Source: Paragyromitra xinjiangensis
Lineage: Eukaryota > Ascomycota > Pezizomycetes > Pezizales > Discinaceae
Reading direction: 5' to 3'
NCBI GenBank assembly: GCA_038503065.1
Contig: JBCAMK010000007.1
Location: forward strand, 1,984,001-2,048,000
DNA: 64,000 bases
Shown: positions 33,190-45,049 of the stretch, piece by piece
How positions within the stretch are numbered: the stretch's first letter is position 1
How the letters are laid out: each line of letters starts with the position of its first letter
The notes under the pieces: generated by a model
Database searches by the model: none
Seen by the model: the letters and a program-made list of their open reading frames with translations, nothing else
Told to the model about the DNA's origin: nothing
Position numbers and translations under genes: made by a program

Positions 33190-36074
33190 CTAGGCCCTAC
33201 TACCAAACCTCCTCCCCCTATTCATACTCTCCTTACACTCATTACAATACCATTTCGCTATACTAGTTAGCAACCACCCTAGCTCAAGATCAGGGACCAC
33301 ATACCTTTCCCCCTCGGCGCCTGCTGCAACCCCACACAATCCAAATGAAACCACTCCCTAGGACAACTATCCCCGTCACACGCGACCATCTCCCCATAAC
33401 TAACCTGCTGACAATAGCAATAAACCGGTTCATCCTCCTCCACCTCCCCATCATCCTCCGCATCCGCATCCGCATCCTCGTCCTCCGCAACCGGCGCCTC
33501 TTCCTCCGGCTCCACCTTCATCGCCCTTGTAACCGGCGTCGCCGTCAACGCCGCATGCGAATCAGCTCTCTTCCTCCCCCCTCTCTTCCCCGGAGTCTGC
33601 GCCGCAATCCCATCAGATGTCGACGGTCGAGCTTTATGGGATGTAGCTTTAGCTTTCTCTTCAGCGTGTTCTTCATCAACGATATGTCGCTTCCGTTTTT
33701 TCTCCTCCTTCTTCTCACCCTCCTTCCGTTCCACCTCCTCTTCATCTCCATCTTTCCTCCGTTTCCCCGGTTTCTCATCAACGACCTTCTCCACTCGTTC
33801 CGTCCCGGTCATTACCACATCCTCCTTCACCTCCTTGACCGTTTCAGCTGCTACAACAGTCTTCTTAGTTCCGTCCTCCGGGTCTTTCTCTTTCTCCTTC
33901 TCTTTCTCTTTATCCTTTTCCTTCTTCGCGCTCTTGACGGGGGGTCGTGTCGCGTCGGGTTTAGGGGCGGGGATCGTGAGTGGGACCGTGAATGGTGGGT
34001 GAATGGGTGATGAGACGAGATGCGGTGATGCACCGGGTCCTGCTGGGTTCTTACTGGTGATGGCAAAAAAGCAAAGAAAGAAAAAAAGTGATCGTCAGCC
34101 GATGGTTGTCTCGGAATAAGCCGTCCAAGCGAGATTAGGGGGGGGGGAGAAGGAAAATCAAAAAAAAAAAAAAAAGCAGGGGTAAAGGAGGGTGGGGAAG
34201 GAGGAGGGGGTGGGAATCAGGGGTAAGAAGTGATAGGAGATATCAAAACAGACTAGAAAAGAAGAAGAAAAAAAAAGGATTGAGAATAAGACGAGAAGAA
34301 GGAAATGTAGAGGAAAAAAAAGGGGGAGAAAGGGCAACAAAAAAGGATATGCGGCACAAATAGATCTTCCACGGGCAACTGCAGGGGCCAAACGCCCGAT
34401 GTCCGTGCGCTTTCTTTCTCCCTAAAACCCTATTAAAGTAGCCCACATCCCCATCTAATTGTACAGCGAAAGACACCTCGATAGACGCCTTGAACACACC
34501 CGACAGGAAAACGGTACTCCAGGAGAAACATAACAGGCAGCAGTAAGAACCGAGAAAAAGAGAGAAATAGACCGAAATAGGATATCGCTTCCCCAGCACA
34601 GAACCCCGTAATAAAATAACAAAAATTCAATCTTACGGTTACGCCTGATCCGAATAGTACTTGTACAGACGCAAAGATAAAGGGATCGCTAGATAGAAAA
34701 AAGCTCAAATCCATAAAAACTGAGATGATGACAAAACAAAAAATAAACAAAAAAATAAACCGAAAACGGGTTGAAAACGAGACAGGGAAGAATTTACCTT
34801 CGTCCTCCTCTGCCTGCTCCCGCACTAGACCCTGATTTCCCACCCCTCTTGCTGGTGCTAGCCGGGGTTCCAGCTCTTGGGCTTCCGAGACCTTTAGTAC
34901 CTGGACCTACAGCCGTAGTTTTATCAGCCGTCGTAGAGCTAGGTGTATCTTTAGCAGTATTTGTAGTTTTCCGTCTCTTCTGCTGCGGGACAACTGGTGT
35001 GGTGCCTGTCGCTGGTACCAATCCACCGCCTCCGTTCGCAGATTGGTGTTCCGCCATTCTCTTGGCTGACGCCAACGCTTCCTGTTCCTTCCTAATTTTC
35101 GAATTCCCATGGAGCTTCTTAGCGGGTTGCTGTTGATTCGGTTCCCTCGGTTGGTCGTCTTCATCATTGACGGCCGCCGCCGCCTGGGCCGCTTTCTGCC
35201 GAAGGAGAGCTTCGCGTCTAGTTTCCGTACGCGTATTCGAGGTCTCAATCTCCCGTTGCTGGGCATGTCGTTCCTCTGCCTCCTTCTGTGCTCTCTCGGC
35301 AGCTCTAGCCTGTGCAGCAGCAGTACCCTTCTTGACAGGCTCCTTATACGCCCAATGCTCAGTACTCCCCAGACGGTACAGATCCGGAATTTCATGCTGC
35401 ACGTACGAATACGCGTGATCGATCCTCTGCAAATGTTTCTGAAGCGCCTCATACGCAGTGGTGATGACATGAATCTTCTCATCCAGAGTGACGAGTATCT
35501 CGCTGATCTGCGTTCTAATCTGTAAACACCTTGCCCGTCGCGTCTCTGGATGTCCCAAGATCGTCTTCGCACCAGACGAGATCTCAGCAGCCTGGGTAGC
35601 TTCCAGCTCATGTAGCAATACCATCTCAGCAGGAACCGTGATATCGTCTCGTCGTCGCTGCAGCTCGTCAAGCCGCTTCATCGCCTCCAATGCCGGATCA
35701 TACGCGTAGGGGTCTTCGGGGGCTGGGAGCGATTGCGCTGCATCGACTAGGGTTCTGAGACTGGCTTCGGGACCGTAGGCTTTTGCATCGACTTCGCGCA
35801 GGAGGGTGAAGTGTCGGATGGTCTCTGATGGGAGGGCGTCAACCGCGTCGGTGAATGCTGTGAGGGCGGGGTAGAATTTGGCTGGTGGCTGGCTGGACGG
35901 TGTGTTATGGCTGGTGCCGTTGACGAGGCCGCCTCGACCGCCGAGTTTAGCGTTGGCGGCGTTCTTGCGAGCGGGGTTGGTGCGGGCTTGTCGCATGGGT
36001 TGTCGGCGTGATGTTGATGTTACCACGAGGGGTGTGGAGGGTCCAGGGACGGGGGGGAGTTGTTTGGTGGCCAT
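33190..36074 (-). CDS. PHO23: ING-family histone-mark reader, Pho23-like (697 aa, three exons)
   Basis: Exon 1 (36074-34798) holds the ING N-terminal domain at residues ~67-245 ([50 protein letters not shown]). Exon 2 (34053-33305) and exon 3 (33257-33190) supply the PHD finger. Phase is kept across a 744-bp intron (donor GTAAAT, branch CTGAC, acceptor CACCAG) and a 47-bp intron (GTATGT, CTAAC, TATAG). The PHD has the full C4HC3 set: Cys638, 640, 651, 656, His662, Cys665, 680, 683. It also has the SYGEM and WFHLDC blocks that form the H3K4me3 pocket in ING proteins. Between them lies a long Ala/Lys/Glu-rich linker. In yeast, Pho23 belongs to the Rpd3L histone deacetylase complex. A NuA4- or NuA3-type ING role cannot be excluded, since fungi carry up to three paralogs. 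It is longer than yeast Pho23 because of the linker. Confidence 0.9.
34137..34330. repeat. Purine-rich tract with poly-G and poly-A runs inside the large Pho23 intron
   Basis: About 190 bp that is almost all A/G on the + strand, including nine or more G at 34139-34147 and 15 or so A at 34160-34174. In the transcript it is a pyrimidine tract and lies just upstream of the likely branch site of the 744-bp intron. Confidence 0.7.
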
Positions 36075-37668
36075 GATGGGGGTGTATTCTGAAGTGCTGA
36101 GCCTAGGAACGGTGGTTTTCTGTTTTCGGTGGTCAAAGCTCGAGATGGCTTATGGAAGGGGCGGGATTAGTATTTCATCGACGAATACGGACAGGAATAA
36201 TTCCTGCACAGTTATTGAGTGGAAGAGAGAGAACGGAGATCGCTGAATGACGGATAGTCGAACAGTTACCCGGTGTTGTCAGTCCGCCAGAGCCGCATCA
36301 TCACGTGGGGAGCTATTCTTGCAAACACTTTACCACAATGGCAATTTCAATGTCTGCAGACACCATTAAAGCCATCTGTGGGAGCCGTCACCTATAGAGC
36401 GGGATAAGTCGACATCGAAGGTGACAGAATCTGCTCAGACCAATTCCTATGATCAAACAAGGGCCCGTCACTAGAGATCACTCGCATGCTCATATATACG
36501 CGTGGTTGCGTATTCAACCAAGGGGATCACAATAACCTTCGAGAACGACATCGAAGCAGCCCAGATACCCATAAAGAAGTGACTGATCAATAACAATCTA
36601 GTATATCCCTTCATATCCTCTACCGATAACTAACCCCACCTTGAAAACTATTTATCCTGTCGCCGTCACACACGGTTCCCCTAAATAGCAATGCGCTGGG
36701 GTATCTTCTCATGGCTTTTACTCCCCCACCGAAGCTTGTATCTAACCAGGTAACCCAGTCTTACAAAACGCAATTTGAACCAACCTTGCCTATTTCGTAC
36801 TTAAGGCTTAAGTTCGCTAGAGCTAGTAAAAAACTGCAAGCACAAACAAATGGAAATTATGCGAGAAGCGGAGACTTCTATCAGTAATCTAACCTGCCTA
36901 CTCAAGAAGCACTCCGTGGCACCAATTTTGACATACTAATCCATGTGGAGGTGGTTTCCCAGGGAGTACGCTTTAACCCCCTGCATCCAAGCCTGATGCC
37001 AAGAGCTATGCAGGGTTTAATAGTTAAAAAGTCTAAGCCAACCCCACGCACTAGGGATTACAACCATACACTTATTGAAGCACCCACCAAAAGCATACCT
37101 CGGTTTATAGGTTAATCCACCATCTCTAGATAGATCTCTTGGGATGATGCTTAACAGGATTAATAAGCTATGAAGTAGGACGAAGCAAACTCCTTAGGTG
37201 GGATGGGCGTTTTCTTGGTTTCCCCAATAGACACGGAATCTAAGATCCCCGGTTTACAACTCACAGGTTTGCGGTCTTTGGGTAATCGTAGTATAGTAGG
37301 AATATGCATAGCCTAGTTTCTCTGGAACATAGCACCGCGTCCAAAGTGAAAGTCATAACAACGTAGTCCCAGCAAGTAGTTTCAATGCTTCCAATTCGTA
37401 GGACAAAACGATAAACAAGATAGAAAAAAGAGTGACGACTAGGAAAGTTGACCCTTACTCATTCCGGACCTCCAAAAAGAAATAAAAAAACCTTGCCGAC
37501 AAATCTTCATATACCAACAACCCTCATATCTCAACACCAAAAAGAAAAGAAAAGCTCCCATAAAAGTATCTCAAACCCAACATGCAAGCCAGCGTTTGCC
37601 ACAAAACCGCATCAAAAGTAAAAACATCCTTCCAGCCAGCCAGCAAACCAATGACCTCCCTTCCCTAC
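36075..37668. other. Intergenic, no gene recognised
   Basis: The Pho23 promoter must lie at the left end. The remainder shows short frames only. A 20-bp near-palindromic stretch or transposon terminus was looked for and not found. Confidence 0.5.
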
Positions 37669-39392
37669 TCACTCATCCTCGCTGTCGCTAGCAGCACTGT
37701 CATCATCTTGGCACGGTCCCCAGCCTCCGCGAGTGAGAACCCTGGTCGGAAAATCGCCGGTTGCGAGTAGAACGGCCCTACCGAGTGTCCAAGAGTATGG
37801 TATTCTCTTATTCCCCCTAATAACTCCATTGAAAGGTTGGAACGTGCCGCGAGGGGGATTCGCCTCGCCTAGAGCCGCGCCAATTAGGGCGGGGCGTGGG
37901 AGCCCGAAGCCATTATAGAGGGTGCTGTGGACCAACAAGGTGGCGAATAAAGACTTCCGCAAGCGTTCCTATATCTTCCTGATATCACTGGCTTTCTTAT
38001 CGTATGCCTTTTTGCTCGGCTCGTCGACGGCCAGATCCTTGAGTCCCTCGAGGATCTCGAGGTCTCTCCTGATAGCGGCTTTCATAGAAGGTTCCCATGA
38101 TGCATACTGAGCCCTGTCGAGATCGCTGAGAAGCCCGATGTAGCTGTAAGAATTCGTTTCGTCACGAAGTGTCCATCTAGTTGCATGCCAGAACACCGCG
38201 CCACCGACGAAATGACGCCTACTATCGTCAAACCCAAGGTTTGGAGCGCTCTTGAGAAGACAACTCTTGCCCATTTCAATACAGAGCCGCGTGCCGTCAA
38301 TACAGGACCTGGTCTTGCAGCCTAGGAGTAGGTCGGTCATGCGTAGACCATCACGAATTTTGCATGTCCCTTCAACTGTCCTCACTCCCGTGGAAAGACC
38401 ATCGGGGTGAGGGGGTAGACTTTCACCGTCGTCCGAACCTTCCAGGCACTTTTTACCCCCCCTATCCATGAGAGAATAGCTGCCATTCAAGAGGCACGGA
38501 TCTTCCTCGATCGCTCGGTCACTTAGGTCTTTTAGATGTCTTCTCCATGCCCCATCAGCACCAAGCCCGAGCCATGTCTCCGTAAACAAATCGAACAGTC
38601 TGCTTCTTCCACCCCAACTCATCTTCACCCGTGTTAACTTCCCTTTGTAGTCGCTCTTCTCGTCTTCGGTAGGCCGATACGCAATCTGCAAACTCTCCCC
38701 ACCCATCTCCATGAAGCCATACGTGCGCTCTCCCAGTTGTTTAAAGCGACCCTCCGTGTAGTTTGCCGAAACCCACCCGTAGACCGCCTCATCTTTTCCA
38801 GAGATCAACTTGATTTTAATCTTAGTCGGGTCAATGCCAGCGGACCCAACGATGAATCCCTTTATCTCATCACAGAGTTCCTCGTAATCTTCCGGATAGT
38901 CTTTTTTGAGTTTTCGCATTCCCGCCGTAGCTAGCAACTGCAGCGGAGTTGAGCTAAGGACACCTTCTGGCACGTACTCTTTAGCGTAGTCGAGTAGCGG
39001 CCCGAGGTACTCTTCGACTTTAGCGGCGATATTCGCCACCCTCACCCCCTCCTGAGTTCTGGTCAACCCATGAATGCCTTTTTGGAACCGAAATAGTGTT
39101 AGAGTCTGGTACTTTTATCTTTATTAAATTCTAGAGCTAGGGTAGGGATCCGAACCTCCGTCTACATTTTTATCACTCCAATCATTAGGTAGATCAACTT
39201 CCGGGAGAGCCGAGAACTCTTGGCCAGGCCTGTATATATAGACGTAGACACGAGTCCCACTCGATCCGGCATCCAGGATGATGACGTCTTGTGTACCTGG
39301 ATTAGCTGATGCTGAGCTTTGGAGGGTGGAAAGTGGGGAAACTCACACTTGGTATCGTTGTTTGCTACAACTGCAGCAACTCCCTGGGGCAT
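37669..39392 (-). pseudogene. GDA1/CD39-type nucleoside phosphatase with a late in-frame TAG
   Basis: Exon 1 39392-39347 (MPQGVAAVVANNDTK), intron 39346-39297 (GTGAGT, branch GCTAAT, ATCCAG). Exon 2 39296-39156, intron 39155-39078 (weak donor GTTCGG, branch CTAAC, AAAAAG). Exon 3 starts at 39077. Apyrase conserved regions are present: DAGSSGTRVYVY (24-35), ATAGM (~112), catalytic-type EAVYGWVSANY (Glu ~159) and GFMEMGGESLQIAY (~183). The frame stops at TAG 37971-37969 after 431 aa. The very same frame then stays open for about 99 more codons, including LYNGFG and IPYSWTLGR, which match the expected C-terminal WTLG region. So the gene is either truncated by a nonsense change (probably of a Tyr codon), read through, or has a cryptic 60-bp in-frame intron (GTCGAC...ATATAG) that would remove the stop. 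There is no signal peptide or membrane anchor, unlike Golgi or surface members. Typed as pseudogene for caution. Confidence 0.75.
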
Positions 39393-42300
39393 GGTGTCTG
39401 TCTGGAATTGGTTTTTTGCGAAAAAGCGATGAAAGATATTGGGATTGCAAAGGGCAAAGGGCAAAGATGGGGCTGTTGGAAAAATGGAATTGGTGCTTGA
39501 TACTGAAGCGATGAGAGCAGAGATTCTCACTCCTATTTATATTGAATTCGAGTCGTAATACCAGAGAGAAAGTGGGGGATACATCGCGAGAACCCCGCTT
39601 CAGCTGGTTTCGGTTTTCACATAAAGGCCAAACTCAGCTGAAAGTTCGTGAACGTTGTCTCTAATTCTTACCGGAACCTGGTAATAGGTTGTTGCATGTT
39701 ATATGTAGATCATTGTACCCCGCAGGATCGAGTGCCCGTGTTGTAGGTAGCGCTTCCGAATTGGCCTAGATCTGCCAGGTCTAAATTCGCGTAGAGACGT
39801 ACGCAAGCACGTAAAAGCTGGAAGGACTAATAGAATAACACCGGATATCCAAACCAGGCGGCTAAAAGGTCTCGAGCTGGAAGTCGAAACTAATTTGTAT
39901 CACGATAAGTTAAAATGATCAGGTATTCACGGCTGAAAAATGACGTCTAATTAAGGCCTTTGATGTTTTCGTGTGGGTGAAGTTGTCTGAGATAATTGCG
40001 ACTGCATGGGCTCCGATCAGCACCTGCCCAGACATAAACAAAGCCATAGGGGGCCAGTAGTTTCGGCCTATACACTGCACGGAATATTGGAGCTCGAGAC
40101 ACCACGCCGAAGCTGAGTTCAAAAGGATGGCGAAAAAGCGCCCTGGTTAGGTAGTTTGGCTGACTATATTGGATACAGAGCATTATCGGATGAAACTCAA
40201 AGAGTTTGCAGCAGCAGGAATCTTGGTCGTAGTACCGCCCTGCGTGAGTTTTTGGACGCCTGCTTTTTTGATAAACGAGGGCCGTGTACTTGTGAGGGGC
40301 ATAAGTGGAAGAAAAAGCACCTTTTCAACCAATCACTTAATGATCAAGGCACCTCTGGAGCTAGTCTCGTGCCCACGTTGCAGTCACCCAGACTTTTTTT
40401 CAATATTTAGTGTTTAGAGTCTTGATTCTCCTTACCCCGCGCCAATCGCTCAAAATGGATAGCGATTTTTTCCAAAAGGTCTGGGATCGAAACTACTCTG
40501 GAGTTTATCCTGACGGCTACCTTGATTCCCAAATCCCGCTTTGTCATGAGTGGTCATTAATTGAGGTTGCAATTGAGGAACTCTCAAAAACACCAATTCC
40601 CGCTCGGCTTTGGCGGTGGAGGACACACTCATGTATAATATGACTAATTGCAACTGGTAGGATAATATCTGAAATACTAGAATTACCCTAAACATCAAGT
40701 GATTGAATGAGTGCGAGCTAGTGCGTTTTGGTATTCCGTCGCCATCCCAGCTAGCTTGATAAAGTATACTATCTGCGGCTCCTGTCGGTCCTAGGAAGTG
40801 TTGAAGATCATTACTTCGGTCAAAGAGGAACACAGCTGAGCTGAGACAGCGGGATGAAAATTGTATCTTGGTTGATACAGATGATCGGTTGCGGCTAGCG
40901 GATAGACCCGAATATTTGGAGTTCGGTAGTTGAAGTAGAGTAACTTATCCAGGGATCCTCGAACTAGATGGTGTTCAGACAGGGTAACCATGGGACAGTG
41001 CTGCATCGCAAACATCCACATTTATCTGCTTGCTCTCCCGTGTTGGAGCTAGAGGATAGTGGGGGTAACTTCGGATGCTACCTACGAAGTCATGCATAAA
41101 TACCGTGACATACAAAGCAATTTCCTTTGTTTTCCCTATGCCGGAGGATGAGTACCATAATTCACTGAGACCCGCTCCGACGCTAGTAGGTAAGACATGC
41201 ATAAAATTTGTACATGTTAATACCCATATTATTATTAACACTTTTAGGAGCTCCCTAGCATCGTGGCTTTGAAAAAACTTGAAATATCAAATGTCTTATG
41301 CATGTTTTACACTCTAGCGCCGAAATGAATTTCTGCAATTTCTCCGGTGTATCGGTAACCTCGTGCCCAGTCCTCACGCACAGCTTGCTACGCACTATAG
41401 TGATGAGCGAGCTTCCATGTAGTGCGCTAGTAAAAGAAACTCGATGATCTATATATCATACATCCATGCAGTTACAGCTATCAATCTCTCTAGGACTCGA
41501 TTCGAATAATGTAGTAAGGGCACGTCTTGATGTTTAGGTTCTTTATTCCCTCCTATCTTGCTATATACTTCCAACTATCTCTATAGCCACAGTATCAGCC
41601 CCATACGCTTAAAAAGTCAATGATGGTGATGGTGAAGTTGCTGCTAACGAAGTTGGCAGAAAAAGAATCGTACCCACCCTTTAAACAACCCAACCATAGA
41701 ATAGTATACTGGGCAGCCACCGCCCGTAAAGCAAAAGGAAAGTACACGCTGCCTAGACAGAGATATGTGGGCTAAAAGAACTCTATTGAGATTTCCAAAC
41801 CAAGACCGAGCCCCAGGGATCCCTCTGTACTAATAGTCTACTGTGTCTCCACGGCGATCCCCAAAACTTCCGACGGCAGCGTGAATATAGAGTACTGACG
41901 GATTTTATGCATTTCGCACTACCAGCGCACAGAACTAATCTCACCAAATGCTACGGTAGTGGTTGAGATTGATCATTGACTTTTACCTATTTATAGCTGC
42001 TTACATGTAAACCCTAACCCAGTATTGATATCAGCTGCGCTAAGAGGTTGGGATAACCTTTCTTGGTAACTCGGATGATCTCCTGCATAAGTGGTTGAAA
42101 ACCCCTTGCCCTAGTATGAGCCGACAGATGTTAAAACGTAAATAAATTACCTCAAAGGGTAAATTTTTACGTTTCTGTTCGACACTAATTTTACTATATT
42201 ACATGTATTCATATGCTCAATGAGCTGGCAGCTTGTGTCGAGAAAAAAACGTCGTCCTACGTAGCAGCACTCCTTGCTCATCAAACAGCTGTCTTATACT

Positions 42301-42483
42301 TAGCTATGGCGGAGTAGATGAAACTCTAATCATAATGGCATCTATGGTTGTCGATAGGTATTTGTATTTCTCATGCTAGTGATCAATGATTATCTTCACA
42401 AGTTTGTTGTCCTCATGCGCAGGTTAGGCGAGCGCGGTCATCCCAGGTGCTTTAGAGGTGAGTGGCTTTGAATGTTGGGTGTG
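39393..42483. other. Gene-poor stretch, no gene recognised
   Basis: Short frames only. Those near 40156-40643 on the + strand overlap each other in different phases and show no domain. Several A/T-rich patches are present. A single AACCCTAACCC at about 42008 is too short to be a telomeric tract. Confidence 0.5.
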
Positions 42484-42507
42484 TAGCTACATGTATACAT
42501 GTAGCTA
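42484..42507. repeat. Perfect 24-bp palindrome centred on ACATGTATACATGT
   Basis: TAGCTACATGTA followed directly by its exact reverse complement, with no spacer. It could extrude as a hairpin or be a dimeric protein-binding site. Shorter ACATGT-centred palindromes occur elsewhere in this window. Confidence 0.8.
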
Positions 42508-43085
42508 TCCCATAATCCGGTAGAAAATGCTGACCCTCAAGTGGCGGTGGCTCAACGCATGTTTAATTGAGAAATGGCCAATGAAGAATAAGTAAACATT
42601 GGCCCCACCGGGGGTCAACTTTACCGAATTATGGGATGGGTGAATAGCAAACGATAGGTACTCACATCTTCGAGCTAAAATAAGCAATCCTCTCCTTTAA
42701 GCATTTCGCCCCCTTCTCATATCCCGTACCTATCCATCAAGTCCGCGACTAGAAGCACTTCGCCGTTAGGGAGAATGACTGACTCCCCACGGCCAATGCC
42801 GACAGAAAGTGGAAGCCTTTCTAACCACAGCATTAACATGAATCCTAATGGTCATCGCCAAATAACCTTCTTCCATAAAGTTCTTAAGCCCTTCAGTTTT
42901 GTTGATAATCAGAACCTTAGGGCTTTAGGAAAGTGAGATACTTACATTTATGTTCGAGTATTTTCCATCTCTTTGCTGTGGAGGCGCAGATTCTCTAGTA
43001 AGACTTCCTTAGATTAGATACACTCCCAGATATAACAATCGTCTGCGCAATTTTTTTCGATATAACTAGATTATGGGCCAGAATA

Positions 43086-43463
43086 ATGTTAGTATTAGTT
43101 AGCATGCGTCACGTGTACAAACGACCTACCCCTCGCTCATACGGAGAAGTTGAAGAGGCCATTAAACGATTGGCGGGGTTGGATTGGGTGGGTAATCCCG
43201 GAGAAGAGAGATGGCTTTTTGAAAAATTGAACTTAAGATCGCGTCCCCAAGAGGGAGAGGGCGTCTTGGCGGAAAAGAGGATTGAAAGGCATCTTCCAAG
43301 CGGAGCCGACTTAAGAACGGTGTGGGGTGACCTAGCGTCGATTAAGTATCTCATACAGCTATCCCGCAAGCTTCTGGAGCTCAGCGGATCTGGTGTGTCG
43401 TCCAGCAAAAATTATTCGGCTAGGCATGGACATGTCACTAGTGGGTTTTGGCCTAAAGTATAA
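43086..43463 (+). CDS. Hypothetical protein (125 aa)
   Basis: ATG-started single frame with protein-like, charged composition: SYGEVEEAIKRLAGLDWVG, GEERWLFEKLNLRSR, AEKRIERHLPSGADLRTVWG, IKYLIQLSRKLLELSG. The middle is probably helical. No signal peptide, membrane segment or known motif. A minus-strand frame covers most of the same bases but is Ser/Pro-rich and less convincing. It could be a small real gene or the remaining exon of a larger broken one. Confidence 0.4.
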   Translation: MLVLVSMRHVYKRPTPRSYGEVEEAIKRLAGLDWVGNPGEERWLFEKLNLRSRPQEGEGVLAEKRIERHLPSGADLRTVWGDLASIKYLIQLSRKLLELSGSGVSSSKNYSARHGHVTSGFWPKV

Positions 43464-43832
43464 AGAAAATTGTTTGTATTGCTAAATAGCTGTGATATCG
43501 AACGAAGTAAAGCGAGAGACATGACAAAGTAGATAATAAAAGAATGTAAAGTAATCCATCCCCCCCTGTTTTTTTGCTTTTGCCTCTTTTTTTTGTTTTT
43601 TCCTGGCGTTTTAGAAGAGAGATGAAATAATATGAAATAAGAGACATAGAAAGCTTAAGGAGTGTTCTGTCGACAAAGTTTGAATGATCATGATCCAAAG
43701 AACATAAAATGCAAGAGAAAAGAATGACAAGAATGACAAGAATGAACGATTGTCGTATGGTAGTTGATAGATATCACACGATATGACAAAGGTCTTGCGC
43801 TAGCCTTCCATCGATTTAGGCTTCGGGGTATC
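43464..43832. other. Spacer with short tandem repeat
   Basis: T-rich tract at 43560-43610 (3' region shared by converging genes) and about three copies of AGAATGAC at 43724-43748. No gene. Confidence 0.5.
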
Positions 43833-45049
43833 CTACTGTTGGCTGCCTTCTGCATCCTTCTTGGCGGGCTTAGATCCTTTCCTAGGCTGACCGGAGCCAA
43901 ACCTGACCTTTCTTTTCGGGATGTCTTCTTTGTGTATTACTCTCCTGTGATTGAGGAGATTATCCTCACGGCTGAAGGAATTACCGCACCCGGCGATAGG
44001 GCACCGAAGATCCCAGTTGCGTTCGTGTACCGAGTTCCAGTGACGCTCGAAATCCCTTTTTGTCTTGAAGATCTTGTCACAGTTCCCCCGCTCTCTGCGC
44101 CAATCCTTGTACGCGTGGAGACACTTTATATGGGAGGACTTTCCAACACGGAAACGCTCATGCTGGCCTCTGTGGGATATCGTCAGACCAAGATTATGTA
44201 AACTTGGAGAAGTACTTACATTAAGTTTCCGCTCCAGGCTCTCACATATTCAAATTTCCGGGCCACCTCATTCCCACTCTTGGGAGCGACATTGTCTGTG
44301 TTCACAGGAGCCGCGAGTGACCGGCTAATCTGTGAGGTAGGAGGCTCCAATTCAGATGGTATGAGATCCCCGCTTGATTGGCTCCCGTCGTTACTACCGC
44401 TGTGAATGTCCTGTGGATTGTAGGTCAACGAGGGAGGGACGGTTCCGTGAAGGTCACCAGTGCTTATATATTGCGTTAACTCGCTCCCAAAGTCGTCAGC
44501 GGCGGGGGTATTTTGCAAGAAATCACCAAAAGCTAGTGGGGGGGCTTGAGAGATAGCTCCATAATAGCCATCAGCATTCAGGTACTGGTTTGCCTCGCCT
44601 CCGAGGTTATCACCATTGGGCATATATTGGGGACCGTAGGGGAACAATGGCTGACCAGGGAACCCATCAGTGTACGAGGATTGGCTTGCCTCGTCTCCAA
44701 GGTTGCTGGTGCTGGTGCTGGCGCTATTGTTAGGCATATACTGATATGAAAAGCCATCGGCGTGCGAATATTGGTACGGCCTGCCAGTATTGCCATCGTT
44801 GGATACGTATTGATGGGAAAATATCGGCGGAGGAATAACCCCGAATAAGCTATCAGCATGCGAATATTGGTTTCGCTCGCCTCTAAGGTTACTGGGAATG
44901 ATTTGCTGTGTATCTTGGAGAGATGTTGACTGAAACTCAACCTCGTCCAGCTGCAGGTCATTCGAGCCGAAGAGATTACACCTAGAATGCAAGCACTCAA
45001 GGCTCAGTTCATGTCCTCAAAAAAAAAATCACCTGTCACTTCGCTCCAT
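43833..45049 (-). CDS. C2H2 zinc-finger protein with N-terminal QYSHADG-type repeats (371 aa, three exons)
   Basis: Exon 1 45049-45033 (MERSD), intron 45032-44982 (GTGATT ... TTCTAG). Exon 2 44981-44220, intron 44219-44170 (GTAAGT, branch CTGAC, CCACAG). Exon 3 44169-43833. All phases agree, 1116 nt. The N-terminal 230 residues hold about five diverged ~30-residue units around QYSHADSLFG, QYSHADGFSYQYMPN, SSYTDGFPGQ, QYLNADGYYG and QYISTGDLHG. The C-terminus has one clean C2H2 finger (CPIAGCGNSFSR, then NLLNHRRVIH). An adjacent finger (CDKIFKTKRDFERHWNSVH) seems to lack its first Cys. The basic tail (PKRKVRFGSGQPRKGSKPAKK) is a likely nuclear signal. A DNA-binding regulator is inferred. The repeats could be a transactivation or polymerising region. 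Confidence 0.75.

Noticed and set aside
33345..34010. 221-codon + strand frame
   Set aside because: Leu/Arg-rich complement of the Glu/Lys-rich linker of the Pho23-like protein.
34433..34843. 136-codon Phe-rich minus frame that looks like a membrane protein
   Set aside because: It lies in the pyrimidine-rich 744-bp intron. The hydrophobic composition comes from the T-rich transcript strand.
34907..35671. 254-codon minus-strand frame
   Set aside because: Arg-rich out-of-phase shadow of the Pho23-like exon 1.
42003..42020. AACCCTAACCC, resembling telomeric repeat (also near 14000 and 57185)
   Set aside because: At most about two units each, which is expected by chance and not an interstitial telomere.
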